NCBI GenBank assembly: GCA_045807125.1
Contig: JBJMHZ010000013.1
Location: 124,001-188,000, forward strand
Reading direction: 5' to 3'
DNA from: JBJMHZ01 sp045807125
GTDB taxonomy: Bacteria > Actinomycetota > Actinomycetes > JAWWOL01
Length of the DNA stretch: 64,000 nt
Shown piece after piece: positions 8,822-19,622 of the stretch (positions within the stretch are counted from its first letter, which is position 1; the number at the start of each line of letters is the position of its first letter). The notes under the pieces are model-generated. The model was not told the origin of the DNA, searched no databases, and saw only the letters and a list, made by a program, of their open reading frames with translations. Position numbers and translations under genes: made by a program.

Positions 8822-10101
8822 GCCAGGGCGCCTTGGTCAGCTCGATCGTCGAGGACATCGTCACCCGGGTGCTCCGGTCATGGCCGCCGCCGGGGAACCA
8901 CGCGGCAAAGGACGAGCCCGGGCGGGACCTGGTATTCAGCGGGACGCTCGCATCCGGACAGCCTGGTGCTGCGCTTCTGCTTGCGACGGTTGCCGATGCC
9001 GATCTGATGGCGCGCACGATCCTGCATGACCGGCTTCGTTGGTCGGCGAGCGTCGTCGGGATGGCGGGTGGGCTCTACGGGGGAATCCTCGGGACCGGCT
9101 TCGTCGGTCGGCTCGTCGCCAAGCCCGAGGAGTACCACCGCCTCTTCACCGCCATCGACGCGGTGGCCTCTCGTTCGTTGCCGGATCCGGGCCGGCGCGC
9201 CGAGCTGGCGGCGGAACGCGCGCTGAAGACGGGCGATTACGACCTGATGACCGGGCTGACCGGATGGGGGGCCTACTACCTGTCGGTCGCCCGGCGCACC
9301 GGAGAGTGGCAGCCGCTACGGCTCGTCGTAGAGCGCTTGGTCGGGTGGTTGTCCTCGCTCAGCATCGACGGGGAGCCCCGTCTCGGATGGATCGCCTTCA
9401 ATCCGCCGAACCTGCGGCAGGAGATGCCGGAGGAACTTGCCTCCGGTTACTACAGCACGGGAATCGCTCATGGCATCGCCGGCCCGCTGACGCTCCTCTC
9501 CCTGGTGCTGCAGGAGGAGGCGCCAATAGCGGGGGTCGAGGAGGCGATACTGATCCTCGCCGAGTGGCTGTGCGAGCAGCGCGTGGCATCTGCCGCGGCA
9601 GGCTCATGGCCGCCGAACGTACCCGTCCGGCAGCGCGACGGGGAGCCCGCGCGCCTCGGTGGCCGGAACGGTTGGTGCTACGGTGCGCCCGGCATTGGCT
9701 GGGCGCTGCTGAACGCTGGAATAGCGTTGCGCAGCGGCTACTTCCACCAGATCGGTCTGGACGCCATCCGAGCGACGGTTGCGCAAGCATTGACAGGCAT
9801 GCCGATGACGCCCTGCCTGTGCCACGGAGCCGCCGGCCTCCTGCAGATATGCAATCGCGTTCGGACGCTGGAACCCGGCCTCGGTTGGGTCGAGGCCGCG
9901 CAGGAGCGGTTGGCGGGTGCCCTCGTGGAGCAGTACGACGGCGACTCCACCTACGGGTTCCCCGATCCGTCATCGCAGAGCCCGGCAGGAGCGGATAGTG
10001 CCGGGCTGCTCGAAGGGTCGGCAGGCATTGCGCTTGCGCTGGCGTCGTTCGCGGGCCGGGTCCACGTACCGAGCTGGGACGCTATTCTGCTGCTCACGTG
10101 A
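8791..10101 (+). CDS. lanC: Lanthionine synthetase C-like cyclase (LanC, second copy)
   Basis: A 436-residue LanC-family cyclase with a complete zinc site: NGWCYGAPG and LCHGAAGLL, plus the active-site segment GIAHGIAGPLTLL. It overlaps the end of lanB. Starts at 8791 (GTG), 8803 (ATG) or 8818 (ATG, forming ATGA with the lanB stop) are all possible; coupling makes 8803 or 8818 attractive. Sequence similarity to the first LanC is limited to the core motifs, so this is not a recent duplicate. Two active-looking LanCs with one LanB and one visible precursor suggest either division of labour on the nine-Cys core or an unseen second substrate. Its 3' end overlaps the convergent dioxygenase gene by about 150 bases. 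Confidence 0.9.
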   Translation: MAAPMDDHPMSQGALVSSIVEDIVTRVLRSWPPPGNHAAKDEPGRDLVFSGTLASGQPGAALLLATVADADLMARTILHDRLRWSASVVGMAGGLYGGILGTGFVGRLVAKPEEYHRLFTAIDAVASRSLPDPGRRAELAAERALKTGDYDLMTGLTGWGAYYLSVARRTGEWQPLRLVVERLVGWLSSLSIDGEPRLGWIAFNPPNLRQEMPEELASGYYSTGIAHGIAGPLTLLSLVLQEEAPIAGVEEAILILAEWLCEQRVASAAAGSWPPNVPVRQRDGEPARLGGRNGWCYGAPGIGWALLNAGIALRSGYFHQIGLDAIRATVAQALTGMPMTPCLCHGAAGLLQICNRVRTLEPGLGWVEAAQERLAGALVEQYDGDSTYGFPDPSSQSPAGADSAGLLEGSAGIALALASFAGRVHVPSWDAILLLT

Positions 10102-10994
10102 GACGCGCTTGCGCGGCGGTCGGTCCGCGCCCCAGGCATCCCGGTCATCGCCGCGGCGACGGTGCGCTCGAGGATGGACAGCTCGTTCGGCGGCGCGTGC
10201 AGCCGCATCCAGCGCTTGAGGAAGACATGCCCGACGCAGGCGAACCGCACTTCTGCCCGGGCGTTCCCGCTAATGGCATGCAGCAGCAACGGATGCATCA
10301 CGACTATGTCGCCCTCGCGCCCGGTGGCTTCCACGATCGACTCGTCGGGGCCTGCCGGTGATCCGGCGAAATCAGCACGTCCGCTCGTCCGGGTGGGGCT
10401 CAACGGCTGACGATCGCCCGGACGGCGCGCCAAGGCGAGCTGGACGATCTCGGCGGTGCTCATGCCCAGGCCAGCTTCCTCAGCTCGGTGGATGACGTGA
10501 GCCACGTCCTCGTGCGACCCTTCGTCAATAGCCGTGCCGCCACCGCCCGGCGATACGTCCGAGACGAGGAAGAGCAAGACCAGCGCCATCGGGAAGGAGA
10601 GACGTCGGACGCCAGGCAGCCCGAACCCGTCGATGTGCCAGCCGCTGACCGGCGGAAGCCAGTCGCTGTAGAACCCCGGTAGCAGGATCGGCCAGGGACC
10701 GAGCCCCTGCGCGAACTTCCATCTGCCTGGCCCGAGAAGCTCATCGCAGGCTTGGGCGAGGCGCTTGCCGTGCGCGCGGTCGAACGGATCACCGGTAAAT
10801 CGCTCGTTGACGTACAGGCACGGCTTGGCATGACGCGCGGGACAGGGGTCGGCTAGGTCGGGATGCATTTCCGAGACAGCCTCGCGGATCTGTCGGGCCG
10901 CACCGCGCGGGAAACCTTCTTCCAATAGGAACCACCCGCGCGACATGAACTGTTGGACGTCATGCGGCGAGAGGACGTTGCTCACGCTCGACAT
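9951..10994 (-). CDS. Phytanoyl-CoA dioxygenase family protein (Fe(II)/2-oxoglutarate)
   Basis: A 347-residue PhyH-family protein. The iron ligands are His120 and Asp122 in SGWHIDGFG and a distal His in VMHPLLLHAISGNAR, with Arg250 a likely 2-oxoglutarate anchor. The start ATG at 10994 gives MSSVSNVLSPHDVQQF, a usual N-terminus for the family. Such enzymes often hydroxylate peptides or natural products; here it faces the lanthipeptide operon and lies downstream of the UvrA-like and FkbM genes. The last 60 or so residues run antisense to lanC and look unstructured. Tailoring of the lanthipeptide is inferred from position. Confidence 0.82.
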   Translation of the reverse strand: MSSVSNVLSPHDVQQFMSRGWFLLEEGFPRGAARQIREAVSEMHPDLADPCPARHAKPCLYVNERFTGDPFDRAHGKRLAQACDELLGPGRWKFAQGLGPWPILLPGFYSDWLPPVSGWHIDGFGLPGVRRLSFPMALVLLFLVSDVSPGGGGTAIDEGSHEDVAHVIHRAEEAGLGMSTAEIVQLALARRPGDRQPLSPTRTSGRADFAGSPAGPDESIVEATGREGDIVVMHPLLLHAISGNARAEVRFACVGHVFLKRWMRLHAPPNELSILERTVAAAMTGMPGARTDRRASASHVSSRIASQLGTWTRPANDASASAMPADPSSSPALSAPAGLCDDGSGNP

Positions 10995-11061
10995 TTTACC
11001 CCGATATGACCGCAGAGCCCATGGCTCTGGCAGGCCCGGCAGGCCGCCTCGTGGGCCGCGG

Positions 11062-13452
<2,391 letters not shown>

Positions 13453-13455
13453 CGC

Positions 13456-14316
13456 CTAGATCAAGCTGGCCAGGTAGTTGCTGACGCCCCGGAAGTGCTC
13501 CAGCTCCTCGCTGTACGCCTCGACCGGGCGCAACCGGCCACCGGGCAGCACGCGAGCCACCACGAACCCACCTGGGTGGAGCAGGTCCCAGAAGTCGCGG
13601 AAGAAGGCGCGGGAGTAGAGATTCGGCTCGCCGAACTCGAAGGCCAGGTTGCGGATGACCCGCCGCTGCAGGCAGCCGGTGGCTCCGCGCAGCGCGGCCA
13701 GCTCACCGCCCTCGATGTCGAGCTTCAGGAGGTCGATGCGGTCCAGCTGGTGCTCGGCCGCGATGTCGTCCAGCGTCGTGATCGTCACCGGCTCCCGGTG
13801 CGCACTCATGTCGCCGAAGTGGCCGTCCCGCCGCTCGTACAGCGAAGCCGCCGGGAAGCCTGCCTCCCGGGCCAGCAGCACCCCCTCCCCCGACCGTTCG
13901 CCCAGTGCCGCCTGGATCACCGTCAGGTGCTTGATCGGCAGCTGCCGGATCGCATCCTGGCAGGCCGACTGCGGCTCGACGAGGAAGAAGCGAGCCTCCT
14001 CGTCGCCGAGCATGGCGTGCACCGCCCGCGACCAGGCGCCCCAGTTGGCGCCCCCGTCGACGATGACGGGCTCGCGCGACCCGCGAAGCGGCGTCGTCAC
14101 GGCACGGGTCTCGCCGGTCACGTTCCAGCCACTGCCGCCGCCGAGGCCCCGAAGGACGTTCAGGTACCTGACGGCATTGGCGATGAGGCCGCTCGCCCTC
14201 ATCGACTCGGCGAGAGCTACGAGAGGGGGCGCGCTGGCGCGGCCCAGGCGGACGGCGCGCCCGGGCCTTCTCACCGCACCCGGCACCACTGCTTCGTCCC
14301 GCGCTGCCGGCTGCAT
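13456..14316 (-). CDS. FkbM family methyltransferase
   Basis: A SAM-dependent methyltransferase of the FkbM family, 286 residues from ATG 14316; an upstream TTG at 14352 would add 12. The SAM-binding segment is VIVDGGANWGAWS. Later family motifs are FFLVEPQ, TTLDDIA, DLLKLDIEGGELAALRG and NLAFEFGE. FkbM enzymes O-methylate natural products or sugars. The gene is the first of a minus-strand operon with the UvrA-like and PhyH-like genes (4-base gap to the next), and so may act on the same product. The substrate is not deducible. Confidence 0.85.
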   Translation of the reverse strand: MQPAARDEAVVPGAVRRPGRAVRLGRASAPPLVALAESMRASGLIANAVRYLNVLRGLGGGSGWNVTGETRAVTTPLRGSREPVIVDGGANWGAWSRAVHAMLGDEEARFFLVEPQSACQDAIRQLPIKHLTVIQAALGERSGEGVLLAREAGFPAASLYERRDGHFGDMSAHREPVTITTLDDIAAEHQLDRIDLLKLDIEGGELAALRGATGCLQRRVIRNLAFEFGEPNLYSRAFFRDFWDLLHPGGFVVARVLPGGRLRPVEAYSEELEHFRGVSNYLASLI

Positions 14317-14441
14317 GTGGGCCAGTCTGCCGACGAGCCCGGAGGTGGACAACTACCGGAAGATCGCGCGTGTCATCCCGGCCGGCGGGCCGGGTCCCCC
14401 GCGGAGAGGATCGACGCTGCCGGCGAGCCGTCCCGGGTGGG

Positions 14442-14470
14442 TTGACACTAATTCATCACAGGGTGAGCAT
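14442..14470 (+). promoter_or_regulatory. Candidate promoter for the aminotransferase-to-capsid operon
   Basis: TTGACA at 14442-14447 is followed after 17 bases by GAGCAT at 14465-14470, which keeps A2 and T6 of the TANNNT -10 consensus. It lies in the otherwise featureless gap of about 325 bases between the divergent FkbM and aminotransferase genes and points towards the latter. Short open frames in the gap have no ribosome binding site. Confidence 0.4.
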
Positions 14471-14758
14471 GAAGTACCTTTCCCGGGCGCCTGGGGGATC
14501 TGCTCGCGGCCGAGCGGACCGGATGGAGGGCGTTGCGCTGCCATGGATCAGCCTCCGGCCACTCCCGGCCGGTGCTTCGAGCCCGCTCAGCGCTGCCCCG
14601 TCATGCCGCAGTGGCCGTTGCTCCGTCGGTGCCGGGCGTGAGCGGATAGTCCGGCGGCGCGCAGCCGCCGCAGAGGTCTGACGCACCGGGGGGCAGTCGA
14701 CACGGATCGGAACGATGAGCGCAGCGAGAGCGCGCTCGCCATCGACGGCGGCGCACCT

Positions 14759-15982
14759 GTGCGTCAGGCGCCCTGGCCCACGTACGACAAGGGAGCTGTC
14801 TTCGTCGACGGCGCGGACGAAGAGGCCGCCATGCGCGCCGTGCGCAGCCATCTGTACTTCCGGTACGACTGCCGGCCGTACGCGGAGACGGAGTGCGGCA
14901 AGCTCGAGAACGACTTGTGCCGTCGCTTCGGGAGCAGGCATGCGCTGGCCACTTCCAGCGGAACCACCGCCCTGGCGCTCGCCATCATGGCGGCGGGGAT
15001 CCCTCCGGGATCGCTGATCGCGTGCCAGGGCTTCACGTTCGCCGCCACGCCCAGTGCCATCCTGCTCGCCGGGTGCAAGCCTTGCCTGGTGGAGGTCGAC
15101 GACGGCCTGCACATGGACGTCAGCGATCTCGCCCGGCGCTGGACGCCCGAGATCAAGGCGATCCTGGTGGTTCACATGCGGGGCTTCGCCGCGGACATGG
15201 AAGCGCTGACCAGCTTCGCCGCCGAGGCCGGCGTACCGGTGATCGAGGACGTCGTGCCTGCGCTCGGCGCCGAGCTGGGGGGCCGCAAGCTCGGCACCTT
15301 CGGCCTGGCCAGCGCGTTCAGCACGCAGTCGGACAAGTCCCTCAACTCCGGTGAGGGTGGCTTCCTGCTCACCGACGACAGCGAGCTGTTCGCTCGCGCG
15401 GTCGTGCTGTCGGGCGCCTATGAGGGTCGGGCGCGCCGGCACTTCCCGAACGGCGCCCTGCCGATCGGCAGCGACCTCGACCTGCCGCTGCTCAGCTTCC
15501 GCATGGACGAGATACGGGCGGCGCTGCTGGGCGCCGAGCTGGCTCGGCTGCCGTTGCGCCTCGAACGGTTCCGCCGCAATTACGAGCGCGTCAGCGCGGC
15601 CCTCGCCGATCTGCCCGCGATCGTCATCCGGCGACCGGTGGCCCCTGGTGCATACCTCGGCGAGGCATTCGTCTTCCGCGTCCCACGAGGAGACGCGAAG
15701 TGGTTCGCGAGCGCCCTGCGCTACGAGGGCATCGATGCCCGCAACCTCGGCTCGGACGAGGACGACAACGTGAGGGCGTTCTGGAACTGGCGCTTCCTGT
15801 TCGACTCCCGGCCGGTCTCCGCGGTCAAGGAACTGCTGCCGGCCACCACCAGCTACCTGCAGCAGGCCGTCGACGTTCCGCTCTCGTCATGCTTGTCGGC
15901 GCAGGACTGCGACGAGCTGATAGCGGCGGTGCGCAAGGTGGCGAGCGCGTTGACCGGCGCACGGGAACCGGCTGAGTCGTGA
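14759..15982 (+). CDS. DegT/DnrJ/EryC1/StrS family PLP aminotransferase
   Basis: A sugar-aminotransferase-type PLP enzyme. The PLP lysine is Lys193 in SDKSLNSGEGG, the PLP-nitrogen Asp is in VIEDVVPALG, and SSGTTALALA binds the phosphate. It transaminates a keto group on a sugar or similar small molecule. The first ATG/GTG in frame is GTG 14759, but the preceding in-frame codons read LAIDGGAP, the normal N-terminus of this family. Translation therefore probably begins further upstream, possibly at CTG 14678 behind AGAGG; the frame is open from 14642. It is first in a tightly coupled operon leading to the HK97-fold protein. Confidence 0.88.
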   Translation: MRQAPWPTYDKGAVFVDGADEEAAMRAVRSHLYFRYDCRPYAETECGKLENDLCRRFGSRHALATSSGTTALALAIMAAGIPPGSLIACQGFTFAATPSAILLAGCKPCLVEVDDGLHMDVSDLARRWTPEIKAILVVHMRGFAADMEALTSFAAEAGVPVIEDVVPALGAELGGRKLGTFGLASAFSTQSDKSLNSGEGGFLLTDDSELFARAVVLSGAYEGRARRHFPNGALPIGSDLDLPLLSFRMDEIRAALLGAELARLPLRLERFRRNYERVSAALADLPAIVIRRPVAPGAYLGEAFVFRVPRGDAKWFASALRYEGIDARNLGSDEDDNVRAFWNWRFLFDSRPVSAVKELLPATTSYLQQAVDVPLSSCLSAQDCDELIAAVRKVASALTGAREPAES

Positions 15983-16953
15983 CCGATACCGTCGGGAGCC
16001 AAGCAGGCTTGAAGATCCTGTCGATCACGGGCTGGTGCCGCAACGGAAGCACCATCATCGGCAACGTGCTGGGCGAGGTCCCGGGCGTCCTTCACGTCGG
16101 CGAGCTGCACTTCCTCTGGAAGAACGCGGCCGGCAAGGGAGCCAACGACCGGTGCGGCTGCGGCAGCCAGCTGCCGCACTGCCCGATCTGGTCGCAGATC
16201 CTGCCGGTGGGGCGGCCGCCAGGCGTCCCGCCGGACGAATGGGCCGAGACGGTCGTCCGCCGCCAGCGGGCCTGCGTGCGCACCCGGCACACCTGGCGCG
16301 TGCTCAGGGGCGGCCGGCGTCGTGGCGACGTTCACGAGCACGCCGAGCTGATGACCCAGGTCTACCGGGCGATAGCCGAGCGGACCGGCGCCCGCCTCAT
16401 CGTGGAGACGAACAAGATCCCGGGCGAGACGGCGTTGCTGCCGCGCCTTCCCGGCGTCTCCCCCTCCTACGTCCATCTCGTCCGCGACCCGAGGGCCGTC
16501 GCGCAGTCGTGGAGCCGGCCCAAGGACTACGCCTACGTCATGCCGGCGGCGAGGAGCACCGCGTACTGGCACGGCTTCAACGTCGCCGCCAGGGCCATCA
16601 CCCGTCGCTATCCGGAGCGATCGATGCTCCTCCGGTACGAGGACTTCATCGCCGAGCCGGCCGGAACCGTCGACGCGCTGCTCCGGCTCTGCGGCATGGA
16701 GCCGGCGGCCAGCCCCGTCAGGGACAGGGTCGTCGACCTGCGCACCAACCACACGGTCACCGGCAACCCCGACCGGTTCCACGTAGGTCCCACCGCGATC
16801 CGGGATCGCGACGACGGATGGCGGTCCGGCCTGTCCGTGACGGCCAAGCTGACCGTGCTCGCGCTCTCCTGGCCCCAGTTCCCGCGCTACGGCTATCGCT
16901 ACCGCGGAACCTTCCGGTCCGATCCGCGGCCGCAGCGCGCCGGCCGGCGGTAG
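15979..16953 (+). CDS. Sulfotransferase family protein
   Basis: A 324-residue PAPS-dependent sulfotransferase-like protein. The 5'-phosphosulfate loop region reads ITGWCRNGSTIIGNVL near residue 20. The 3'-phosphate segment reads YVHLVRDPRAVAQSW, preceded by LIVETNK. A Cys-rich stretch (CGCGSQLPHC) is typical of some actinobacterial members. Its GTG start overlaps the aminotransferase stop (GTGA), so the two are translationally coupled. It would transfer sulfate to a hydroxyl or amine; the acceptor is unknown. The C-terminus is Arg/Pro-rich and disordered. Confidence 0.85.
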   Translation: MTDTVGSQAGLKILSITGWCRNGSTIIGNVLGEVPGVLHVGELHFLWKNAAGKGANDRCGCGSQLPHCPIWSQILPVGRPPGVPPDEWAETVVRRQRACVRTRHTWRVLRGGRRRGDVHEHAELMTQVYRAIAERTGARLIVETNKIPGETALLPRLPGVSPSYVHLVRDPRAVAQSWSRPKDYAYVMPAARSTAYWHGFNVAARAITRRYPERSMLLRYEDFIAEPAGTVDALLRLCGMEPAASPVRDRVVDLRTNHTVTGNPDRFHVGPTAIRDRDDGWRSGLSVTAKLTVLALSWPQFPRYGYRYRGTFRSDPRPQRAGRR

Positions 16954-16967
16954 GTGGGAGAGGTCCG

Positions 16968-17795
16968 GTGGAGCTCGGTCTGGAGGGCAAGGTCGCCATG
17001 GTCGCGGGTGGCTCGAGCGGCCTCGGCCTCGCCGCGGCCAGGGAGCTGGCCGTCGAGGGGGCGCACGTGGTCATCGGCGCCCGCGACCGCGCGCGGCTGG
17101 CCGCGGCCGAGCGCACCCTCAAGGAGGTGGCGCGAGGGCGGGTCGCGACCACCAGCGTCGACGTCACCGACCGGACGGCCGCGGCGCGCTGGGTGGACGA
17201 GACCGCCGAGGCGTTCGGGGCGCTCCACATCGTCCTGGTCAGCGGAGCGGGGCCACCGCTCGGAACGGCCTCGCAGTTCGGCCTGCCGGACTACCAGGCG
17301 GCCGTCGACACCGTGCTGCTGCCGGTGATCGGCCTGTCCCTTGCCGCGCTGCCGCACCTGCGGGCCGCCGGCTGGGGCCGGCTGCTGCACGTCGCGTCGG
17401 AGACGGCGTGCGTGCCCATGTCCACGCTGGCGCTGTCCGGCGTGGTGCGCGCCGCGATCGTGCGGTTCGCCCAGGCGCTCGCCGCCGAGGTGGCCAGGGA
17501 CGGCATCACGGTCAACGTGCTGGCGCCGGGGGCCACCCGTACCGAGATGGTCGAGCGGGCGGCGGCCCGGCTGGGCGGTCCCGACCGGCTCGAGGCCACG
17601 CTGCGCGCGATCGGCAACGAGAGCGCGATCGGCCGCATCGGCCGGCCGGAGGAGTTCGCCGCCGTGGCTGCCTTCCTCGCCAGCGAGCGGGCATCCTTCG
17701 TGACCGGCGTCGTGCACCTGATCGACGGCGGCGCGAGCGCCAAGGGCCCCGAGCATCCCGTGTACGTCGCCGCGGGCAAGGACGCGTTCGCATGA
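16968..17795 (+). CDS. SDR family oxidoreductase with atypical active site
   Basis: A 275-residue Rossmann short-chain dehydrogenase/reductase. The GTG start at 16968 has GGGAGAGG upstream. The cofactor motif AGGSSGLG is near residue 14, then VLVSGAG in place of NNAG. At the catalytic position the usual YxxxK is absent: the sequence reads VPMSTLALSGVVRAAI. The C-terminal INVLAPG-type segment (VNVLAPGATRTEM) and FVTGVVHLIDGG are normal. Members lacking Tyr and Lys exist and may be non-redox or use other residues. Its stop overlaps or lies just before the methyltransferase gene. Confidence 0.85.
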   Translation: MELGLEGKVAMVAGGSSGLGLAAARELAVEGAHVVIGARDRARLAAAERTLKEVARGRVATTSVDVTDRTAAARWVDETAEAFGALHIVLVSGAGPPLGTASQFGLPDYQAAVDTVLLPVIGLSLAALPHLRAAGWGRLLHVASETACVPMSTLALSGVVRAAIVRFAQALAAEVARDGITVNVLAPGATRTEMVERAAARLGGPDRLEATLRAIGNESAIGRIGRPEEFAAVAAFLASERASFVTGVVHLIDGGASAKGPEHPVYVAAGKDAFA

Positions 17796-17839
17796 GCAAG
17801 CGATCCCCGGCATCCGCCGGGCACGAGGGGGGCTTCCGC

Positions 17840-18700
17840 ATGTCATCAGCCAGCCAGGCCTACACCGAGACGGACGTCAAGCAGTTCTTCGACCAGACCC
17901 TGAGGACCTACCTCGCCTTCTGGGACGACGGCGGCGTGCTGCACACCGGGTACTTCACCGGCGACGACGACGAGGACTACCGCTCCGCGGCCGGCCGGAC
18001 GTCGGACGTCCTCATCGCGGAGGCCGGCCTCGATCCGTCCTCCTACGTCCTGGACGTCGGCTGCGGCTGCGGCAACCTCCTCATCGACATCGCGGCCCGG
18101 ATCGGATGCAGCGGCGAGGGGCTCGACCTGAGCGAGGAGCGGATCAACTTCGCGCGGGAGAAGCTGGCCACCGAGAGCCGGGAGCGCACCCTCGACGTCC
18201 AGTTCCGCGTCGGCTCCGCCACCGGGATGCCCTACGCGGACGGCACGTTCAGCCACGTCGTCAGTCAGGACTCGCTGTGCCTGGTGCCCGACAAGCCCCG
18301 CACCCATGCGGAGATGCACCGGGTGCTGCGGCCGGGCGGCGTGCTCGCGCTCTCGGACTTCCTCCAGCAGAAGGAGGAGATCAGCGAGCGCGCGCGCACG
18401 CACGTGTTCGCTCGCGTGCGCTCGAACGGCGGCTACTCGCTCGTCGGCTATCAGGCCGCCCTGGAGCGAGCCGGGTTCGAGATCATGCTGGCCCGCAACC
18501 TGACGGGCCACCTGAGGCAGAACTACCGGGTGCTCGGCAAGGCCGCCCGCGAGCGCGCCGCGGGCACGCCCGACGCCGCCGCCCGGGACTGGATGCTGGC
18601 GTTCGCCGAGTCCTGCGGGGAGATCGAGATCGCCATCGACGACGGCGAGTTCGGCTGGGGCATGCTCGTCGCCCGCAAGCCGGACGGGCGCCGGCGATGA
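17840..18700 (+). CDS. Class I SAM-dependent methyltransferase
   Basis: A 286-residue methyltransferase from ATG 17840, which has an excellent ribosome binding site (GAGGGGGG). An earlier ATG at 17792 overlaps the SDR stop as ATGA and would add 16 residues. Motif I is VLDVGCGCGNLL, motif II-like FSHVVSQDSLC, and post-motif LRPGGVLALSDF. The build resembles glycine/sarcosine or sterol-type N/C-methyltransferases that act on small molecules. Its stop overlaps the next start as ATGA, tying it to the capsid-like protein. Confidence 0.87.
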   Translation: MSSASQAYTETDVKQFFDQTLRTYLAFWDDGGVLHTGYFTGDDDEDYRSAAGRTSDVLIAEAGLDPSSYVLDVGCGCGNLLIDIAARIGCSGEGLDLSEERINFAREKLATESRERTLDVQFRVGSATGMPYADGTFSHVVSQDSLCLVPDKPRTHAEMHRVLRPGGVLALSDFLQQKEEISERARTHVFARVRSNGGYSLVGYQAALERAGFEIMLARNLTGHLRQNYRVLGKAARERAAGTPDAAARDWMLAFAESCGEIEIAIDDGEFGWGMLVARKPDGRRR

Positions 18701-19590
18701 GCGGGCGACCGACGCCTGGCATGGACCGCGTGCGGCCCACGATGGCCGAGGTCACCGCCGAGCGCAGGCAGCAGGCGCTGCCGGGCCGCACGTTCGCGCA
18801 GGCCTGCGCCGTCGACGGGCTGGACGCCTGCGTCGAGTACGACGTGACGATCACCGACTCCCTGACCAGCTCGCGCCGCAAGCCGCGCTACCCGGCGCGC
18901 AACATGCTCAAGATCGTCGACCTCTCCAGGAATCCACGGCGGTCCTACTGGTACGAGAGCCCCGCGCCGCAGGACGCCCATGCGGTCAACGAGGCGGCGG
19001 TGCGGCCGGAGCTGACGAACCGCACGCGGACGGCACCGGTCCCCGAGCTCAGCACCACGACCGGATGGCTCCAGGTCCCGCCCGGACTGTGGGAGGAGGA
19101 CCCGGAGACCTTCGAGGCGCTCATCGACTACCGGCTCGTCGCCCGTCTCGGGACCGCAGAGAACCACACGATCATTCGCGGCGACACCGGGCTGCTCGCC
19201 ATCCCCGGCATCGGCCGCATGACGTCGGCCGGCGGGTTCGGCGCCACCATCCTCGCGGCATGCAACGAGGTGGAGCAGGTCGGGTCGACGGTCGACGGTC
19301 TCATCCTCAACCCTGCTGACTACTACGCGCTCATGCGCGACGGCCACCTGCTGAACGACCTCGAGCAGAACGGGGTCTTCATCGTGCGGGCCCGCCTGGT
19401 GGATCCCGGAACGGCCATCGTGGGGGACTTCGGGCACGGCGCCGAGCTGTTCGACGCCGGACGCTCGGTGATCCGCTTCGCCGAGCCGCCGCCGGGGACG
19501 TTCGCCGAGCCGGGGATCGCGCTGATGGCTCAGATCCACGAGCGCGTGGTGGTCAACCTGCCCGCCACGTTCCGGGTCGTGACCCGGTAG
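18697..19590 (+). CDS. HK97-fold major-capsid-like protein (encapsulin-type shell protein)
   Basis: A 297-residue protein, the last of the plus-strand operon (ATGA overlap with the methyltransferase). From about residue 105 it follows the HK97 phage-capsid/encapsulin pattern: DYRLVARLGTAENHTIIRGD, then AIPGIGR, a helix, VDGLILNPADYYALMRDG, IVRARLVDPGTAIVGDFGHG, and a C-terminal strand ERVVVNLPATFRVVT. No portal, protease, terminase or tail gene is near, so it is not a prophage. As I recall, computational surveys proposed a Family 3 of encapsulins inside natural-product clusters with sulfotransferases and SDRs, which matches these neighbours. It may self-assemble into a compartment that encloses pathway enzymes. 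The fold assignment is fairly strong; the function is inferred. Confidence 0.8.
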   Translation: MSGRPTPGMDRVRPTMAEVTAERRQQALPGRTFAQACAVDGLDACVEYDVTITDSLTSSRRKPRYPARNMLKIVDLSRNPRRSYWYESPAPQDAHAVNEAAVRPELTNRTRTAPVPELSTTTGWLQVPPGLWEEDPETFEALIDYRLVARLGTAENHTIIRGDTGLLAIPGIGRMTSAGGFGATILAACNEVEQVGSTVDGLILNPADYYALMRDGHLLNDLEQNGVFIVRARLVDPGTAIVGDFGHGAELFDAGRSVIRFAEPPPGTFAEPGIALMAQIHERVVVNLPATFRVVTR

Positions 19591-19598
19591 GTCCCGGG

Positions 19599-19618
19599 GC
19601 GGGCCGAGGTGGGCCCGC
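19599..19618. terminator. Bidirectional hairpin between convergent operons
   Basis: GCGGGCC (19599-19605), a 6-base loop, and GGCCCGC (19612-19618) form a perfect 7-bp GC stem. It sits in the 32-base gap between the stops of the capsid-like gene and the convergent synthetase-like gene. No T-tract follows, as is common in high-GC actinomycetes. Confidence 0.55.
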
Positions 19619-19622
19619 GCCG

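Noticed and set aside
18697..19590. Prophage remnant explanation for the capsid-like gene
   Set aside because: No portal, protease, terminase, tail, integrase or att-like repeats; the gene is coupled to metabolic genes and its composition matches its neighbours.
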